Shown here one piece after another: positions 41,506 through 49,559 of a DNA stretch of 64,000 nucleotides. The translations under genes were made by a program, and so were the position numbers. The stretch's first letter is position 1, and every line of letters begins with the position of its first letter. Under the pieces are notes generated by a model. It saw nothing but the letters and a program-made list of their open reading frames with translations, was not told the DNA's origin and ran no database searches. This DNA is from Hexactinellida sp. DTS-2022 (lineage: Eukaryota > Porifera > Hexactinellida). The stretch is from assembly GCA_028753945.1 (NCBI GenBank), contig JAPNXP010000009.1:6557540-6621539 (forward strand), in the 5' to 3' direction.

Positions 41506-42025
41506 CTCTCTCTCTCATTGCTGATCAGCTCAATTGGTATGCTAGCTTCCAATTTAATTCCCGTTGTATGTATTTTACGCTGCCTCTCTAGTTATCATGA
41601 TCTCTCTCTCTCTCTCTCTCATGCTGATGTGAAGTGATCTGATCATTTCATTCACCAGGAAGTCTTGAAGTCTATGGAAGTTGTTCGCTCACAACTGATC
41701 AATTCAATTGGTATGTTTGCTTCCAATTTAATCCCGTTGTATGTATTTTACACTGCCTCTCTAGTTATCATCACCTCTCTCTCTCTCTCTCATGCTGACG
41801 TGATGGGTGCTCATTTAGAAGTTCCTTAGGAGTTCCTCACTCTAACTCATTAGCTCTCAGATCAGCTCAATTGGTAAGCTAGCCGTAGTTAGCCGTTGTA
41901 ATTCCCTTTGTATATATATTTACGCTGCCTTCTAGTTATCCCTCTCGCCTCTAACCGATGGACTGATGTGACTGGTGCTCATTTAGAAGTTCTTCACTCG
42001 CAACTTAGAGACCTCTTTACCTCGT
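41506..42025. repeat. Diverged tandem triplication with TC microsatellites
   Basis: Three imperfect units begin near 41521, 41695 and 41859, of about 174, 163 and 150 bp. Each has GATCAGCTCAATTGGTA or a variant, then TTCCAATTTAATTCCCG or a variant, TGTATGTATTTTACGCTGCC, TCTAGTTATC and a TC-rich run (41502-41517, about 41601-41620 and 41770-41790). The last two also share GTGCTCATTTAGAAGTTC. The AGCTCAATTGG motif resembles a pol III A box, but no clear B box sits at tRNA-like distance. Confidence 0.65.
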
Positions 42026-42432
42026 TTCATTATCGCTCAGAGGGTACCAAATTGGGTACCCTCATGTCCATTGCAATTTGCTAGTGCTGCGCCCCTTTTC
42101 TCAACTGATTGGGATCCATAAGGTGTAGGGAGCAACTTGCGGAGGTTGCGAACTACGCTTTATGGTGAAACTTCAGTTGGGGAAAGGGGCGTCCGACAGT
42201 ACTGCGGTTATAAATTTGGGAGAATATACTAACTTGGGTATATCTCACTATTCATTCCATTGGGCTGGTGTTGTCCCCTGCTTCTTGGCTGGCTTTTGAA
42301 CCTCGATGAGTGGCAATCGGCTTGCGGAGGCCGAGCGTTGCTTGTTGGGGGGAGATTGCAGTGATGAGTAGGGGGTCCGCCGGCACCGGCCCTTCGTTTG
42401 CATCTTTAACTCCTCTGCGGTCTAGAAGTTCT
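42026..42432. repeat. Direct repeat 2 of the structured 405-bp unit
   Basis: The second copy of 41102-41505, retaining the outer, middle and top stems. A C-to-T change in the outer stem (CCCCTTTTC against CCCCTTCTC) turns a C-A mismatch of copy 1 into a T-A pair. Both TTGCGGAG loops are kept. The shared right boundary is TCTAGAAGTTCT. The change is consistent with selection on structure but a single change is weak evidence. Confidence 0.7.
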
Positions 42433-42637
42433 TAACTCAAGGCCCCACCGAACTTGTATTTATAATATTATTACTTTCTGTATTGTAATTATTATATAAT
42501 TAAACATTACAAAGTCTCAATCACTATTATAGTACACGGGTTACAAACAGAAACTAAGAATAATATTACTAAATTTTGACTAGCAAGAGTATTTCATATA
42601 ATTTACGCAGTTATAACAAACTCATTACTAATCTAAC

Positions 42638-42711
42638 GTGTTGTTGCAGTTTATGGAAAGTCCTGGTGTGCACACGGATACACCAGGCACGTCCATAAAC
42701 TGTAACATCGT
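42638..42711 (+). ncRNA. Pre-miRNA-like hairpin (candidate)
   Basis: The arms 42647-42669 and 42680-42702 pair as 11 bp (CAGTTTATGGA with TCCATAAACTG), a symmetric 4x4 internal loop, then 8 bp (CCTGGTGT with ACACCAGG), closed by a 10-base loop. The base extends through GTTGTG/TAACATCG with a few wobbles and one mismatch to about 30 paired positions in 74 nt. Size, loop and imperfect pairing match animal microRNA precursors. A palindromic transposon remnant would look similar and strand cannot be decided. No known family is recognised. Confidence 0.4.
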
Positions 42712-42905
42712 TTGTAAACTACTATTTACTATTATTAGAACACGGGATAAAAATAAGAATTGTAGCTAAATTGGCATCCAACAAGTATAAATTATTGCTC
42801 CTTATACGAAGTTCAATATAACCGGCATGTTCTTATAACCGACATAAATTATAGGGAATATGGCAACCGTTTTCCAAACATAGTGTGCTTATATCCGACA
42901 TCTAC

Positions 42906-42960
42906 TGTAGTACAATAGAACCTCATTAGTCGGACAAAGATCCGATTTAGCAGAGTTGTG
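42906..42960. mobile_element. Possible pogo/Tigger-type terminal fragment
   Basis: The run TACAATAGAACCTCATTAGT followed by CGGACAAAGATCCGATTTAG resembles the terminal motif of pogo/Tigger-family elements and their MITEs (a CAGTAGAACCTCG-like start, then a CGGAC block). Only one end is visible, with no matching inverted end or TA duplication found, so this would be a decayed fragment. Confidence 0.3.
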
Positions 42961-43183
42961 TATAGTATTTCTTGTTATTTTTTTGTTGTTTTTTCGAACA
43001 CCCCTAACATTCTTTAAATGATAGCTAATAAAGAGGGTAAATAGAATACAAGCTAAGGAAGATAGTTAGGTTTTCAATTCCAGAAGGAACTTAGCCTTAA
43101 ATGTTATTAATTAACTTCTGTATATAATAATATATTGCTGTATTAGGTAGGGTTACATATTCCCTTTAAACACGGAGCATATA

Positions 43184-44641
43184 ATGAGTAAAAGAAAAGA
43201 AAACAGCTTGGACGAAGTTATCGAAGATTTGGGTCAATTCGGCACATATCAGTTCAAATTATTTTTAACCTTGCTACCATTCAACTTGTGCAGCCCATTC
43301 TATGTAATTTTCGTTATGTTTCTGAGCAAGTCACCTGCATGGTACTGCAATGATGTGTTATTAAAGGTTTCTAAATGGAACGTAGTGTGTCAGGAGGAGT
43401 GGGCGATTAATCTGCTTCTGTCCATAGCTTTTGTCGGGGCTATGTTTGGCTCTTATTTTTTTGGATTCATAGCAGACAAATACGGTAGAAAGCCGACTTA
43501 TTTATTGGGAGTGCTCATTCTTGCCGTATTAAGCTTTTGCTTAGGCCTTTTTAATGGGAATTACTATTTGTTTGCTTTATACACATTATTTTGTGGATTT
43601 GCTATGCAGGGCACTTACCAAGTGGGGTATGTGTTACTCCTGGAGTTTGTTGGTCCGGATAAGAGAGCCCTAATCGCCACCCTAATTAGTTTGTGCGGAA
43701 CTCTAGGCTACATGCTGACTCCTCTGGTTGCATTCCTTGTTCCTAACCATCGGGTCTTGTACTTGAGTCTGTCTGTCGTATTTATTGGGATTTTGCTTAC
43801 TTATTCTTTCGTTCCTGAATCTCCACGTTGGTTACTTCTCACTCGTCAACATTCCAAGCTAAAGACGCTGCTCGATCAAATAGCAGAGGCAAACGGGACT
43901 CAGTACTCCCCTCCTACTCTCAGCGACCAGTTGTCACGAGACTCGACCCTTGATGGGTCCACAACCACTTGTACTAACTGCCTAGACATGTTCACTAAAC
44001 CGGTGATTCGATCTCGCGTGTACATTTCCTCTCTCATTTGGTTCGTAGTCTGCAGTTCATACTATGGGCTCTCTTACAGCGCCAAGATGCTGGACGGAAG
44101 TATCTACCTTAACGTGTTTCTGGGCGGGGTTGTCGAGCTGCCTTCCATCCTGTTGGCATACCTGTTGCTCCGCTACAGGGGCAGGAGGAGCAGCCTCGGG
44201 ATCATGACGCTTATTATTTCTCTCAGCACCTTGGGGTCCGTCCTGAGCTCTCTGTTCGGCCTCGAGCGAGTGCTCCTGTTGTTCACACTCTCCGCAAAAT
44301 GCTCGGTCACAGGGACATTTCTCATTTTGTACATATTCACTCTAGAATTGCTCCCGACCTCAGTTCGGACTATTGGGCTTGGCGTTTGTTCTGTTTTTGC
44401 CAGAATCGGCGGTATTACGGTTCCGATTGTGTTTGCGGCTCTCCCAGACCGCACATACGTGTTTCTATACTTCTCCACTATAACCCTTTTGGCGGTGGTG
44501 ACCCTCCTCTGTCTGCCCGAGACCAGAGGAGTCCCCATGCCCGACTCGATCGAGCAGCTGCTCTCTGCAGAGAGGCCCGGGCCGGACAAGAATTCCGCTC
44601 CGCTGATGGAGCTAGAAGAGTTGTCAACAGACTCTGTGTGA
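43184..44641 (+). CDS. SLC22-type major facilitator transporter
   Basis: A 485-residue, single-exon MFS transporter resembling organic cation/anion transporters, which move small organic ions across the plasma membrane. About twelve hydrophobic segments are visible (roughly 24-48, 74-95, 104-123, 127-152, 163-186, 189-209, 277-297, 306-329, 337-357, 361-387, 396-419, 423-444). Family signatures: the N-terminal DEVIEDLGQFG, MFS motif A GFIADKYGRKP (94-104), PESPRWLL after segment 6, LELLPTSVRTIGLG, and the closing LPETRGVPMPDSIEQ. The first extracellular loop (about 49-73) is far shorter than the roughly 100 residues usual in OCT/OAT proteins but keeps WNVVCQEEW. Codons shift from AT-rich to GC-rich midway. 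The start is the first ATG of the frame. Substrate cannot be predicted. Family confidence is high, subfamily moderate. Confidence 0.88.
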   Translation: MSKRKENSLDEVIEDLGQFGTYQFKLFLTLLPFNLCSPFYVIFVMFLSKSPAWYCNDVLLKVSKWNVVCQEEWAINLLLSIAFVGAMFGSYFFGFIADKYGRKPTYLLGVLILAVLSFCLGLFNGNYYLFALYTLFCGFAMQGTYQVGYVLLLEFVGPDKRALIATLISLCGTLGYMLTPLVAFLVPNHRVLYLSLSVVFIGILLTYSFVPESPRWLLLTRQHSKLKTLLDQIAEANGTQYSPPTLSDQLSRDSTLDGSTTTCTNCLDMFTKPVIRSRVYISSLIWFVVCSSYYGLSYSAKMLDGSIYLNVFLGGVVELPSILLAYLLLRYRGRRSSLGIMTLIISLSTLGSVLSSLFGLERVLLLFTLSAKCSVTGTFLILYIFTLELLPTSVRTIGLGVCSVFARIGGITVPIVFAALPDRTYVFLYFSTITLLAVVTLLCLPETRGVPMPDSIEQLLSAERPGPDKNSAPLMELEELSTDSV

Positions 44642-44801
44642 TTCATAACTATATTTATTTCTGTATAGGGAAGTTCTGCTTTAATTAATTTAATACCTTT
44701 ATTTATTTGCCTGTGCCACTAGATTTTAGATTTAGTTTGCATATCTTATACAGCCTGGTACTAACTAGATTTATAATTATCGACTGCCTGTAGTGTTGGA
44801 G
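44642..44801. other. Short intergenic spacer, transporter to UBAP1
   Basis: 160 bp of AT-rich DNA carrying both the 3' end of the transporter transcript and the 5' end of the next gene. There is no canonical AATAAA, only AT-rich stretches such as TTATTTATTTGCC. Such a short gap leaves little room for a separate terminator and promoter. Confidence 0.6.
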
Positions 44802-46028
44802 ATGTCCCGCAGTTTATCCTACAATCTCGACCAGATTATTCCAGTCCTGCAAATGCAATTTATTCCAAACCCTTTCGAGAGATTGTGTGTAAAGCTGGAT
44901 ACTTCCTCTCTCCCCCAGGATCCGCTGGAGGATTCCCAGGTGGATTATGACTTCGCATTTGAAGAGGAAGTTGTGGCCAAATCTACTGAACAGCTGCAGA
45001 GCCTTGTTGCCAGCGAGCCGCCGTCTATCGATCCTAGTTTTGCTGAGAACGGAGAGCTGCTGATCCCGATTGAGAAACTTATTACAACAAATGTTTCTCC
45101 CTCTACACAGGAGCCTGTCCACAACGGACTCGGGTCTCTTCTGGACATCGAGGGGTTCGACACGCAGAGCACGGACCCCTTCCAGGAGGCGGAACTGCGG
45201 ACTATCAACGACATGGAGGAGCTCCAGACTCTGATATTCCCCCAGACTAGCTCCGCTCCTGCTTTCTCCTGCGAGGACAGTTCGGCCCTGCCCTCCTCTG
45301 AGATAACAGAAGAGTCCAGCCAGCGCTACATGAATATAGACGAACTCTCCTCCAGACTCGAAGCTCCCGACTCTTCTCCGGAGCATAACTCTCCCAAGCC
45401 TCCTGTCCCGGCCCCTCGCCGGCTCCGGGGGACCGGCGCTCTGCCCCCTGGCTCCCCCACGCCGCCCCCAAGAGCCACAAATCCCAAAAACGTCGCACGT
45501 ATTTCTCCGCCCCTCCCTGAGGAGGCGGTGCCGTCACAGGATTATCTCCCGCCGCTCCCTCCTATCCCGACTGGCAACTTTTATATCGCAAACCTAACTG
45601 ACTCCATGTCACGCGACATCCGACACCAGGTGCCACTGGCCTCTCCGACGGACGCGGTCCCTCTCTACGAACCGCCGCAGGAGCCGCTCTCCGAGGAAGA
45701 CAAGCTGTACCAACATTTAGTTGGCATGGGGTTTCACTTGGAGTCTGTTCAAAGTATTAGCTCGAGTTTCGGTACGAAAGATGAATCGCAACTAATCGAG
45801 TATATGCTCTCAACTCAGAACATTGCAGAGGCCAACAATTGGCCGCTAAAAGTGGTTGAAACAGCTTTTATTTTCCTGAAGGCAGATACAGACCAAATCA
45901 AGCCATACATGGAAACGTTTTCAAAATACAAGGAGATGGGTTTCGGCGATGAAAGTATTCATTCTGCTCTCGCCAAATGTGGAAAGGAGTACGAGAAAAT
46001 GCTCGAAATTCTGATTGGCAATGCCTAA
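44802..46028 (+). CDS. UBAP1: Ubiquitin-associated protein 1 (ESCRT-I subunit)
   Basis: A 408-residue protein. UBAP1 joins TSG101, VPS28 and VPS37 in an endosome-specific ESCRT-I that sorts ubiquitinated membrane proteins into multivesicular bodies. The N-terminus (about 1-60) matches the UMA segment that docks on ESCRT-I, including a QVDYDFAFEEE block. The middle is acidic and disordered with a proline-rich stretch (PKPPVPAPRR, PTPPPRA; about 195-235). The last 112 residues (297-408) form the SOUBA ubiquitin-binding domain, with two MGF loops (LVGMGF about 306-311, KEMGFG about 377-382). The frame stays open nine bases upstream through a GTG; the real start is taken as the ATG at 44802. Single exon. 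Identification rests on both ends matching the family; the linker is not conserved. Confidence 0.87.
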   Translation: MSRSLSYNLDQIIPVLQMQFIPNPFERLCVKLDTSSLPQDPLEDSQVDYDFAFEEEVVAKSTEQLQSLVASEPPSIDPSFAENGELLIPIEKLITTNVSPSTQEPVHNGLGSLLDIEGFDTQSTDPFQEAELRTINDMEELQTLIFPQTSSAPAFSCEDSSALPSSEITEESSQRYMNIDELSSRLEAPDSSPEHNSPKPPVPAPRRLRGTGALPPGSPTPPPRATNPKNVARISPPLPEEAVPSQDYLPPLPPIPTGNFYIANLTDSMSRDIRHQVPLASPTDAVPLYEPPQEPLSEEDKLYQHLVGMGFHLESVQSISSSFGTKDESQLIEYMLSTQNIAEANNWPLKVVETAFIFLKADTDQIKPYMETFSKYKEMGFGDESIHSALAKCGKEYEKMLEILIGNA

Positions 46029-46208
46029 CGTGTCCCAAATAGGATTCCACCGCCCAGTGCCTCAGCTCGGAATCTGACTTCTAATTGTCCATCTTGTTAC
46101 AGTTGCTGTAAATTGTTTGAGTACTGTCAATGTTTGAATAAGATTTATGCATAATTGTACTCACAATATTAATTTCCCTTGAAATTATTTTAATTCAAAT
46201 TAGCTATA
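46029..46208. other. Intergenic spacer, UBAP1 to PPP2R3C
   Basis: 180 bp, AT-rich towards the right. GAATAAGATT at about 46137 is a weak poly(A)-signal variant; no canonical AATAAA. TTCAAATTAG just before the next ATG looks like a 3' splice acceptor and could serve a 5'-UTR intron or trans-splicing, but nothing here proves it. Confidence 0.5.
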
Positions 46209-47731
46209 ATGGCAACCCTGCTCACAGCAACTGATCAAGTGCCTGGAGTCGATGACTCCACCACAAACACTACTGAGGCTTCTGAGACCTTACACACCCC
46301 CTACAAGCTCTCTCTGCCGCAGGAACCTTCAGAGAGCAACAAAAAGCGCAAACGGCTCCCGTCCGAGTTGCCACTCGCGTCGCGCTCTCTGACAGAGCAC
46401 CAGCTGCTGGTGGAGAGCTACCAGCGGCTGAGCGGGGGGCGGCTGCCCGCGCAGCACCGCTCGCTTAGCGTTATTCCCAGGTTCTACAGCCGGGCGCCCC
46501 GGGCCGAGTCCGCACTCGCGCAGAAGCTGCGGGAGGAGGCCAGGAGCCGCTTCCTCAAGGAGAGGAGCACCGAGCTGCTAGACAACCAGGAGGTACCCTC
46601 TCCTACCTTATATACTGTACGTAGTTAGTGTATTTACTTGTGTTAAAGGTGCAACAGATATTTCATCTTTTGGAGAAGAGAAGCAAGTCTTGCTCGCTCG
46701 ACAGCTATTCTAAGGTGGACATGAGCGAGCAGCTGCTCAAGTACGACGAGTTCGTGTCTGTGGGCAGGCAATCCTCCGCCAAGTGCAAGTCCTTCTTCAA
46801 ACCTTCGACTTTTGCAAAACTTTTCGAAGGAGATCATCAAGGTAGAATTTCTGTAGCGAATTTCTTCACCTATGTAATGCGGAAAGTGTGGCTGCACCAA
46901 ACTCGCATAGGGCTTAGCATATACGACGTACAAGGACAGGGTTATTTGCGAGAGACAGATCTGGAGAATTACATAATTGAGCTTATACCAACACTTCCCC
47001 AACTCGAGTGTTTGGAAATAAGTTTTTACTCTTTCTATGTCTGCACAGCCGTTCGGAAATTCTTTTTCTTTCTCGACCCGATGCGCACCGGTCGCGTTAA
47101 GATCCAGGACATCCTCGCTTCGCAGTTCCTGGACGAGCTGCTCGAGCTGCGGGACGAAGAGCTCCCGAAAGAAGCGCAGTTTTCCAACTGGTTCTCTGCC
47201 ACTTCCGCCCTGCGGGTGTACGGACAGTACCTCGCGCTCGACAGAGACCACAACGGAATGCTGAGCATAGAGGAGCTCTCCCACTTTGCTAAGGGAACTC
47301 TAACTCATGTTTTCCTGCAACAGCTGTTCCAGGAATGCCTGACCTACGAAGGAGAGATGGACTACAAAGCTTATCTCGACTTTGTTCTCGCGATGGAGCA
47401 CAGGAAGGAGACACAGGCACTTCAGTACTTCTTTCGAATTTTAGATTTGAACAAAGACGGCTATCTGCACCTGATGAACCTTAATTACTTCTTCCGAGGG
47501 ATTCAGTTAATGCTGAATGAGTGTGGCCACGACCACATTAGGTTCGAAGACGTTCAAAATGAAATATTTGATATGGTAAAGCCGTCCCACCCTTGGAAGA
47601 TAACTCTGCAAGACTTGATACAAAGCGGGCAGGGCGAGACTGTTGTCAATATCCTGATTGACCTGGATGGGTTCTGGACTTATGAGAATAGAGAGAATAT
47701 TCTGGCTGAAAATCAGGACCCTGGTTCTTAA
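46209..47731 (+). CDS. PPP2R3C: PP2A regulatory subunit B'' gamma (two exons)
   Basis: Exons 46209-46592 and 46649-47731 join in phase 0 to give 488 residues. PPP2R3C (G5PR) is a B''-type subunit that targets protein phosphatase 2A and is linked to centrosome/spindle and immune-cell functions. Exon 1 has a basic, low-complexity N-terminus, then the conserved IPRFYSRAP and QKLREEARSRF...ELLDNQE (89-128). Exon 2 continues with the hallmark MRKVWLHQTRIGLS, YLRETDLENYIIELIPTLPQ (about 203-247), FYVCTAVRKFFFFLDP, and two EF-hands. The first EF-hand (326-337, D-D-N-G-E pattern) looks competent. In the second (394-405) the final Glu is Asn, so it may bind calcium poorly. IDLDGFWTYENRE closes the domain. 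The N-terminus is slightly longer than in vertebrates. Confidence 0.93.
46593..46648 (+). other. 56-nt intron in PPP2R3C
   Basis: Donor GAG|GTACCC and acceptor GTTAAAG|GTGCAA give a 56-nt GT-AG intron in phase 0 that joins LLDNQE to VQQIFHLLEK, matching the continuous sequence known in the family. Reading through instead stops 36 nt later. This is the only intron needed in the six-gene island and shows how small introns are in this genome. Confidence 0.88.
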
Positions 47732-47858
47732 GGTAAAATCATTTAGGTTTATTGCCTTGACTTACTAACCGCATGTTACTTTGGAGAATAATATTTAGTA
47801 CACTCCTGTTTTAAGTTAAAAACTAATTTATTTAAACAAGCACAGTTAGCAGTGAACT
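47732..47858. other. 127-bp spacer, PPP2R3C to SPRYD3
   Basis: The tightest gap in the island. AGAATAATATTTAG at about 47783 is a weak poly(A)-signal variant. AACAAGCACAGTTAGCAG lies just before the SPRYD3 start and ends in a possible splice acceptor AG. No TATA element is evident. Co-transcription or strongly overlapping regulatory regions are possible. Confidence 0.5.
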
Positions 47859-49088
47859 ATGGCCTGCAAGCAGCACCACAGTCTCATTCCCCGGTTCAAC
47901 CCCTCCAACCTTAAATTCAACCAAGTCAAGATGACCCTCGCCTACAAGGCGGCAGGCGGGTCTGTCGCTGGGTTTATCTGGTCGTACCCTCTCTTCCACA
48001 AGTGGTCATACTTCGAGATTGACGTCATCAAACTCGGCCGTTCAGGAACTATAACGATCGGTCTTTGTCCGGCAAATTATAGCCTCACTCAACAACCAGG
48101 CTGGGACAGACATTCTATAGGTTACCATGGAGACGATGGGAAGTTATTCCAGGAGGACGGCTCGGGAGCCGGCTGGAAAGGAACGCCCTACGAAGAGGGC
48201 GACAGGATAGGCTGCGGCATAGACTTCGAAGCGGGGATATCTAGCAACTGTTCTGTTTATTTTACAAAGAACGGCGAACTCATTGATACTATTGCAAACG
48301 TTCGCATTCCCAATGGCGGTTTGTACCCAATGGTGGGCATGCACAGTCCTGGCGAAAAGGCGCGACTGAACCTGCTTCCCGAGGCGCGGGAGGCCGCTAG
48401 CGACCCGGACGGGGATGTGGCCATGGGGGAGTTAGTTTGGACGCCTTCTCTGTACTGCTCCTGGAGGAAGGTGAATACTAATATATTCTTTGAAGAGAAC
48501 GGCACCATTCTGACGCACATGGGCGGCGGCAGCCCGCAAGACGACATTAGTCTAGCGCAGTGGCATGTGCCTATTTCTAGGACTCTGAACTGTTTTCAGA
48601 TTGAGATATTGCAGGTAAATGGTGCTGTTGCTGTCGGGTTTACAATTGGAAAATATAATTTCCAGAGTTTCCCTGGTTGGGAGACGAACTCAATCGCCTA
48701 CCACTCGGACGACGGAAAAATGTTCAATGAGAAAGGCTTTGGTGCTCCGTACGGCGAGGCTTGTAAGGCCGGTGACGTCATGGCTGTTTGGGCTTGTTTC
48801 AAGACCGACGAGTCGGATTCCCAGCTGGCGTCTCAGCTGAGCTCCGAGGAGTGGATGCCGCCCTTCCGCGAGGACGGGTCCGCCTCCGAAGACTCGGACT
48901 CCGGCGCGGAGAGCAGCGAGGAGGACATCTGGGAAGGCGGGTCCACGATTAATGTGTTCTTCAGTAAAAACGGCCATAAATACAAGCAAGTTTCTGTAAA
49001 GATAGCAAAGGGGGGATTCTTCCCCACCGTTGGGCTCTTAAAGAATGGAGATAAAGTTAGAGTCACCATGCAACCGTACAGTGGTTAG
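47859..49088 (+). CDS. SPRYD3: SPRY domain-containing protein 3
   Basis: A 409-residue, single-exon protein with two SPRY domains and no RING, B-box or SOCS box, as in SPRYD3. SPRY domains are beta-sandwich protein-interaction modules; the cellular role of SPRYD3 is poorly defined. Domain 1 is about 38-175, domain 2 about 232-407. Each repeats the same landmarks: QPGWDRHSIGYHGDDGKLF (79-97) and FPGWETNSIAYHSDDGKMF (271-289); EGDRIGCGID and AGDVMAVWAC; VYFTKNGE (133) and VFFSKNGH (366); GGLYPMVGMHS and GGFFPTVGLL. An acidic Ser/Asp/Glu insert (about 317-360) splits domain 2, as a long acidic insert does in vertebrate SPRYD3. The family match is good over the whole length. Confidence 0.88.
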   Translation: MACKQHHSLIPRFNPSNLKFNQVKMTLAYKAAGGSVAGFIWSYPLFHKWSYFEIDVIKLGRSGTITIGLCPANYSLTQQPGWDRHSIGYHGDDGKLFQEDGSGAGWKGTPYEEGDRIGCGIDFEAGISSNCSVYFTKNGELIDTIANVRIPNGGLYPMVGMHSPGEKARLNLLPEAREAASDPDGDVAMGELVWTPSLYCSWRKVNTNIFFEENGTILTHMGGGSPQDDISLAQWHVPISRTLNCFQIEILQVNGAVAVGFTIGKYNFQSFPGWETNSIAYHSDDGKMFNEKGFGAPYGEACKAGDVMAVWACFKTDESDSQLASQLSSEEWMPPFREDGSASEDSDSGAESSEEDIWEGGSTINVFFSKNGHKYKQVSVKIAKGGFFPTVGLLKNGDKVRVTMQPYSG

Positions 49089-49559
49089 CCTGAGGCAGTT
49101 TTATGCATGGCTGAGAGAGTAAACTTTTGTACTTGTTGGATTGGATTATATGAATATTAGAAAATACAGAAATACTCATTTCATTATTGTTCATTCATAA
49201 TGTGTATTTTTGAGCTAATTAGTTTATTAACAATGTAATAATTACGTTAATTAATAATATCTCTTACTAACTGTTTGAATGGACGTACATGGATAGCATT
49301 ACACCTCTATGGTTGTTATGAGATTGTAATTGGCAAAACACTTTAGTTGTATTTGTTCTATTCCTAAGCTTCAGATTGACATTAATTGTTTGAATTAATA
49401 CATTCTTTCGGTTGTTTTTTCTTGTCACATCTTTGTTCATTATGCTGAAGTTACTCATTCATATCTGCCTCAGTCGGACAGCTCTCAGTCAGTATAAATG
49501 TTCAAATTCCTACTAATTAATTATCCATTATTTTCATCCAAATTCGTCATTCTCACTCA
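49089..49559. other. 471-bp AT-rich spacer, SPRYD3 to nanos
   Basis: The longest gap in the island and therefore the best candidate for an independent promoter. A TATA-like element lies at 49493-49498. No convincing coding frame on either strand. AT-rich sequence such as GAATATTAGAAAATACAGAAA follows the SPRYD3 stop, without a canonical AATAAA. Confidence 0.6.
49493..49498 (+). promoter_or_regulatory. TATA-like element upstream of nanos
   Basis: CAGTATAAATG contains TATAAA 62 nt before the nanos ATG. About 30 nt downstream, TTATCCATTA and TTTTCATCCA contain pyrimidine-CA steps suitable for initiation. This suggests nanos has its own promoter despite the tight packing. Position-based inference only. 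Confidence 0.4.

Larger units (their letters stand above)
42433..43183. other. AT-rich non-coding stretch upstream of the transporter gene
   Basis: No protein frame of interest. It contains the hairpin at 42638-42711 and a pogo/Tigger-like fragment near 42906-42960. Otherwise it is AT-rich sequence with T-runs (42968-42997) leading to the transporter ATG. The transporter promoter should lie here, but I see no convincing TATA element close to the start codon. Confidence 0.6.

Noticed and set aside
41213-41552. Overlapping frames of 75 and 74 residues in the first structured repeat
   Set aside because: They are not preserved as convincing frames in the second copy, and the repeat is better explained by its paired stems.
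41859-41930. A tRNA gene or tRNA-derived SINE head (AGCTCAATTGGTA)
   Set aside because: Only an A-box-like stretch is present; there is no cloverleaf and the B-box-like GTTGTAATTCC is too close and too weak.
41102-42432. An LTR retrotransposon in miniature with 405-bp LTRs
   Set aside because: No TG...CA ends, primer-binding site, polypurine tract or flanking duplication was found.
44793-44801. A GTG start three codons upstream of UBAP1
   Set aside because: A nuclear animal gene would use the ATG at 44802; the family alignment does not need the extra residues.
44173-45537. Long minus-strand and alternate-frame ORFs opposite the transporter and UBAP1
   Set aside because: They are shadows of GC-rich coding sequence; they have no domains and the opposite frames match known families.
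46628-46648. A separate gene starting at a GTG before PPP2R3C exon 2
   Set aside because: These bases are intronic; splicing at 46592/46649 gives one continuous conserved protein.
49267-49458. A 63-residue minus-strand frame between SPRYD3 and nanos
   Set aside because: Low-complexity AT-rich sequence, with no homology and no splice or promoter support.
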